NCBI GenBank assembly: GCA_049792815.1
Contig: JBARBG010000098.1
Location: 19,818 to 83,817 of the forward strand
Source: DAIDKA01 sp049792815
Lineage (GTDB): Bacteria; Pseudomonadota; Gammaproteobacteria; Steroidobacterales; Steroidobacteraceae
Direction: 5' to 3'
DNA length: 64,000 nucleotides
Shown here in pieces: positions 61,366 to 64,000 of the stretch; positions within the stretch are counted from its first letter, which is position 1, and every line of letters begins with the position of its first letter. Both the position numbers and the translations under genes were made by a program. Under the pieces are notes generated by a model, which ran no database searches, was not told where the DNA came from, and saw only the letters and a list, made by a program, of their open reading frames with translations.

Positions 61366-62367
61366 ATGAATAAGGCAAGTCCCATGGCAGCCGCATCGCC
61401 TTTTCGACACTCCCATGTCTTCCTGGGCGCTGGGCATGACCGGAACGAGCGCCGGACCTGGATCGTAATCGGATTGTGCGCGGCCATGATGTGCGCCGAG
61501 ATCGTCGGCGGACTGCTGTTCGGCTCCATCGCGCTGGTCGCGGATGGCTTGCACATGAGTACGCACGCCGCAGCACTGCTGCTCGCGGCGCTCGCCTACA
61601 CCTATTCCCGAAGACATGCCGAGGATCCGCGCTTCACCTTCGGCACCGGCAAGCTCGGCGATCTGGCGGGTTTCGCCAGTGCCATCATTCTGGCGATGAT
61701 CGCGTTGCTGATCGGGTACGAGTCGGTCAGCCGCATTCTGGCCCCCGTGCCCATTCATTTCGCGCAAGCTCTCCCAATCGCCTGCGCCGGCCTGGTGGTC
61801 AATGTCGCGAGCGCATGGCTTCTGAGCAGCGGCGGTCATGGACACAGTCACAGTCACAGCCACAGTCACAGTCACAGCCACGATCATGTCCACGACCGGC
61901 CGCCACGCCTACCCATGCGGGCCGGTCACTTCCACGCCCACGCCCATCGCGACAACAACCTGCGCGCGGCCGTCACCCATGTGATTGCGGATGCGGCGGT
62001 TTCGGTTCTGGTCATCATCGGCTTGCTGATGGCGCGCGCATTCGGGTGGCTGTGGACGGATCCGCTGGCGGGAATCATCGGTGCCGCCGTGACGGCGAGT
62101 TGGGCCGTAAGTCTCATCCGCGATACCGGAGCCATCCTGCTCGACATGAACCCGGATCGGCGCATGGCCAGCAATCTGCGCCAGGCCATTGAAAGCGATG
62201 GTGACCAGGTCGCCGATCTGCACCTGTGGCGCCTCGGTCCCGGTCATCTCGGCGCCATCGTGTCGATTGCCACCCGCCACGGACGCGGGACCGACTATTA
62301 CCGCGCGAAGCTGGCGCGATTTCCGGGCCTCTCGCATCTGACCATCGAGGTGCACTCAGGCGGCTGA
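61366..62367 (+). CDS. DmeF-like cation diffusion facilitator (Co/Ni efflux)
   Basis: 333 residues with six membrane helices. The membrane metal site is formed by IALVADGLHMSTHAAALL and the partner HVIADAAVSVLVIIGLL (HxxxD-type). RFTFGTGKLGDLAGFASAI is typical of DmeF. Between helices 4 and 5 (about residues 155-195) lies a His-rich loop with (HS)6 followed by HDHVHD, and more histidines in HFHAHAHRDN. Exports cobalt or nickel, possibly iron or zinc. No DmeR regulator gene is adjacent. Last gene of the aldo/keto reductase segment. Confidence 0.9.
   Translation: MNKASPMAAASPFRHSHVFLGAGHDRNERRTWIVIGLCAAMMCAEIVGGLLFGSIALVADGLHMSTHAAALLLAALAYTYSRRHAEDPRFTFGTGKLGDLAGFASAIILAMIALLIGYESVSRILAPVPIHFAQALPIACAGLVVNVASAWLLSSGGHGHSHSHSHSHSHSHDHVHDRPPRLPMRAGHFHAHAHRDNNLRAAVTHVIADAAVSVLVIIGLLMARAFGWLWTDPLAGIIGAAVTASWAVSLIRDTGAILLDMNPDRRMASNLRQAIESDGDQVADLHLWRLGPGHLGAIVSIATRHGRGTDYYRAKLARFPGLSHLTIEVHSGG
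61843..61878 (+). repeat. Hexanucleotide tandem repeat coding for (His-Ser)6
   Basis: Six in-frame hexamers (CACAGT, CACAGT, CACAGC, then the same three again) make a doubled 18-mer. Near-perfect copies suggest recent expansion by slippage within the metal-binding loop of the DmeF-like protein. Confidence 0.85.
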
Positions 62368-62441
62368 GTGCGCTTGCGAACGGCTCATTTGGGACCACCC
62401 CGGGGGTTGGCCCCGGGGCGAGTGATGATTGCCGCCACCGA

Positions 62442-62783
62442 TTACTTCGGCGGGATCTGGCTGCTGATGCCGTTTTCCTGCTTGTTCAGCACCCGTTGCT
62501 CAGGCTTCGTGATGTGGCCGCCGTTCTGACTGGCCATGTCACGCTCTTCCTGCCGCACTTGGTGATCTTCCGTGTGCGCGGTGGCCGCCTGACTCTTGGT
62601 CATGGTGCCGGCCTTCACATCGTTGTGAATACGGCGGTTCTGGTTGTTCAGCCGATGATTGACCTGGGTCCGGCGCGGATGATTCTTCTGCCAGGTGGTC
62701 TCGGCCGAAGCGGTTCCGACCACGCCCGCGAGCATTACCGCGGCGGCGGCGAAGGTCAGTGTCTTGCGAAATTTGTTTGACAT
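62442..62783 (-). CDS. Small secreted protein of unknown function
   Basis: 113 residues from ATG 62783 (ATG 62810 is also in frame). Signal peptide with cleavage near GTASAETTW. The mature part is hydrophilic and Asn/Gln/His-rich: HPRRTQVNHRLNNQNRRIHN, QAATAHTEDHQVRQEERDMA and GGHITKPEQRVLNKQENGIS. I recognise this pattern as a recurrent uncharacterised exported protein in Proteobacteria but can assign no function. It converges with the DmeF-like gene; a CCCCGGGG-containing GC hairpin lies in the 74-nt gap. Confidence 0.7.
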   Translation of the reverse strand: MSNKFRKTLTFAAAAVMLAGVVGTASAETTWQKNHPRRTQVNHRLNNQNRRIHNDVKAGTMTKSQAATAHTEDHQVRQEERDMASQNGGHITKPEQRVLNKQENGISSQIPPK

Positions 62784-62915
62784 ATCAGTTGCTCCAGAAG
62801 CGTGGGTCATTGAGTCGTCAACTGCAGGCGAAACTTTCGCCTCACGAGGGGTAACAACGCCGGCCCGGGCGGCACGCTGACTTGGGTTACAAGTTATTAA
62901 AGGTTCGGAGGATGG

Positions 62916-63293
62916 CTAACCGAGGTCGGCGATGGCGGACGCGGGCACTTTGCCACGAGTGACCGCTACGCCCTCGCTGCGCAGGCGCCGTGCCTGTTCG
63001 CGAAAGTGCTTCGAACCGGGTGGAAACACGATACGACCGCCGGCACCGAGAATACGGTGCCAGGGCAGCGCCAGAGCGTCCGGCGCCATGCGCAGCGCAT
63101 ACGCCGTCATGCGCGCGCGACCCGGAAGTCCGGCCGCGCGCGCCACCTCGCCGTAGGTCGCAACCTGGCCGCGCGGCACGGACGCGATCACGTGCCAGAT
63201 GTCCTGCAGTGCCGGATTATGCTCCGGCGCCGATTTGCGCCCGCGGCGCGCGGCACCGCGGGCCGGACCGAAGAGTTTGTGCGTGACAGGCAT
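62916..63293 (-). CDS. Alkyltransferase-like protein (ATL, MGMT family)
   Basis: 125 residues from ATG 63293, after which the MGMT pattern begins: QDIWHVIASVPRGQVATYGE, VARAAGLPGRARMTAYALRM and the active-site region LPWHRILGAGGRIVFP. Tryptophan replaces the acceptor cysteine of PCHR, so it cannot remove alkyl groups itself. ATL proteins bind O6-alkylguanine and recruit nucleotide excision repair. The N-terminal MPVTHKLFGPARGAARRG is basic. A leftward terminator precedes it at 63325-63349, so its promoter must be in the 31 nt between or it depends on read-through. Confidence 0.9.
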   Translation of the reverse strand: MPVTHKLFGPARGAARRGRKSAPEHNPALQDIWHVIASVPRGQVATYGEVARAAGLPGRARMTAYALRMAPDALALPWHRILGAGGRIVFPPGSKHFREQARRLRSEGVAVTRGKVPASAIADLG

Positions 63294-63324
63294 GCGGAAG
63301 GATTGTGCGCCGGAATCAATGGCC

Positions 63325-63349
63325 AAAAAAAACCCCGCCTGGGCGGGGT
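63325..63349 (-). terminator. Intrinsic terminator reading leftward
   Basis: Read leftward, ACCCCGCC and GGCGGGGT form an 8-bp stem with a 2-nt gap, followed by eight T. It lies upstream of the alkyltransferase-like gene, so it must end a leftward transcript that begins to its right, where no protein gene is evident. Confidence 0.85.
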
Positions 63350-63358
63350 GATCTCGTC

Positions 63359-63377
63359 GCTTGCTTGCTTGCTTGCT
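63359..63377. repeat. GCTT tetranucleotide repeat
   Basis: Four GCTT units followed by GCT. Intergenic and just right of the leftward terminator. Tetranucleotide tracts can slip, but this one lies outside any reading frame. Confidence 0.7.
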
Positions 63378-63486
63378 GTGGAGGAGCAATTGTTCTGATT
63401 CTTGTCCGGTGTTCGGGGGCATGCGTCTGTGCCGCTGCCCCGTTTTTTTTGAATATCCAGCTGATCCGCCTGCGTTCTTCCTTCCC

Positions 63487-63526
63487 CGGCCAAAGGGGCC
63501 GTCGGTCCTAACGGCCTAAAGGGCCG
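63487..63526. repeat. Two near-identical hairpins 25 nt apart
   Basis: CGGCCAAAGGGGCCG (63487-63501) and CGGCCTAAAGGGCCG (63512-63526) are both self-complementary at their ends and differ at few positions. Repeated stem-loops of this kind occur in small RNAs that titrate a protein, and in protein-binding repeats. Function unknown. Confidence 0.55.
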
Positions 63527-63803
63527 CTTGTACGAATAGATAAGCAACGGCCATGCCAAAGCCCGAATTGTCCACCGCGATGTGACATCTTGTATCTGCG
63601 ACGGGGGTCAACAGTGCCGAAGCTCGCTCTATGCGACCCTTTGCCTGCGCCCGACATGACAGAACGCAGGTTCGGTTGGTGCGGTGCGTGCGGGGGTGTC
63701 AAGATCATCGACACCCTTTCCTCCGGTTCGCGCCGGGCCGATGCTCTGGAAGTCGAGTAAGATATTGATATACATGGTAATTGACGTGTTGGTTGGGGTG
63801 TAA

Positions 63804-64000
63804 ATGCTACCGACACGCAACCGCGGCGTTTGGGCGCCGGCCTGTCTCGCGGCTATCGCGATGTACTGTGCCGCCTGTTCCACGACCGCACACAAGCCCA
63901 CGTCGCCGAGCCCACGAGTCCCGGTTTCCGCACCCGCCGCCCCGGTCGTCAATTCGCCGACGACCGCCTCGTCGGAGCCGGGCCTGGAACCCTTCACGCC
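63804..64000 (+). CDS. Start of an exported protein, possibly a lipoprotein (3' end outside window)
   Basis: ATG 63804 opens 65 codons with no stop before the window ends. A basic start MLPTRNRG is followed by a hydrophobic stretch WAPACLAAIAMYCAACSTT, then a Pro/Ser/Thr/Ala-rich tail like the linker of many envelope lipoproteins. Cys25 in YCAACS could be lipidated, but the -3 position is Cys rather than Leu or Val, so the lipobox is imperfect. An AT-rich segment with TAAGATATTGATATAC upstream may hold the promoter. Family unknown. Confidence 0.5.
   Translation, partial: MLPTRNRGVWAPACLAAIAMYCAACSTTAHKPTSPSPRVPVSAPAAPVVNSPTTASSEPGLEPFT

Larger units (their letters stand above)
63350..63803. 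other. Noncoding stretch, possible leftward small RNA
   Basis: No convincing protein-coding frame on either strand; the open frames have random composition. The stretch holds a GCTT tetranucleotide repeat, two near-identical hairpins, an eight-T run at 63463-63470 on the plus strand, and at its left edge a leftward terminator. A leftward noncoding RNA of 150-300 nt is the simplest explanation, but no clear promoter is seen. The right end carries the AT-rich promoter region of the gene at 63804. Confidence 0.4.

Noticed and set aside
61843..61878. CRISPR-like regular repeat
   Set aside because: The repeats are contiguous hexamers inside a coding region with no spacers.
62396..62420. GC-rich CCCCGGGG hairpin between the DmeF-like and secreted-protein genes as a terminator
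   Set aside because: No T tract on either side; kept only as a remark because it could still shape the convergent 3' ends.
63359..63377. Phase-variable tetranucleotide tract
   Set aside because: The GCTT repeat is not inside or just before any gene whose frame it could switch, and it has only four full units.

Overview
The window comes from a GC-rich (about 63-65% by eye) Gram-negative bacterium. It carries outer-membrane receptors and porins, a tripartite RND efflux pump, a TpsB-type outer-membrane protein, an rpsU-(yqeY)-dnaG-rpoD macromolecular-synthesis operon with tsaD divergent to it, and a split class II ribonucleotide reductase (nrdJa/nrdJb, as in Pseudomonas). Together these point to a Gammaproteobacterium, most likely of the Nevskiales/Steroidobacterales/Xanthomonadales type. 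That placement is an inference from gene content. I see no rRNA, tRNA, insertion sequence, prophage or CRISPR array; gene density is high and composition is even.

Layout. 0-12.3 kb: end of an OmpA-like protein, a membrane-anchored MutS relative, signal peptidase I, a small monooxygenase-like protein, an outer-membrane barrel, two glutathione-transferase-like proteins, an orphan TpsB transporter, the ABC-F factor YbiT, an SDR, a HAD phosphatase, a SulP transporter and a ParB-like protein. 12.4-23.5 kb: exported amidase, a LysR regulator lacking a canonical start codon, a TonB-dependent receptor, a three-domain NTF2-like exported protein, a two-component system, CrcB, a YeiH-type exporter and a GntR/FCD regulator. 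22.9-29.4 kb is a leftward operon: RND permease, adaptor, outer-membrane lipoprotein, regulator, with a 14-bp palindrome at its head.

29.5-42.8 kb is the least understood part: a periplasmic 5'-nucleotidase, a CadC-like transmembrane regulator coupled to a siderophore-interacting reductase, two DUF6644-like membrane proteins, and two copies of a two-gene exported module (a PPGMPGIM-motif protein plus a DUF6152-like protein). The copies are separated by a VOC protein, a two-domain NTF2-like protein, an EAL phosphodiesterase with a dead GGDEF domain, and a cupredoxin-like/porin pair. Both DUF6152-like proteins are predicted to begin with His-His after signal-peptide removal, which suggests metal binding at the N-terminus. 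I consider this the best candidate for an undescribed envelope system.

42.9-55.8 kb is housekeeping: rpoD, dnaG, yqeY and rpsU (leftward); tsaD, folB and folK (rightward) next to a pteridine reductase; then a MidA-type methyltransferase, cca, an aminopeptidase-family lipoprotein, a Do-type protease and Hsp20. 55.8-59.2 kb: a well-marked control region (sigma-32-like promoter for hsp20, a 20-bp palindrome, a sigma-70-like promoter and a near-consensus NrdR box) leading into nrdJa-nrdJb and an intrinsic terminator. 59.2-64 kb: a small membrane protein, an orphan ParB-domain protein, an aldo/keto reductase, a DmeF-like metal exporter with a His-rich loop, a small secreted protein, an alkyltransferase-like protein, a 510-bp gap with repeated hairpins and a leftward terminator, and the start of a signal-bearing protein cut by the window end.
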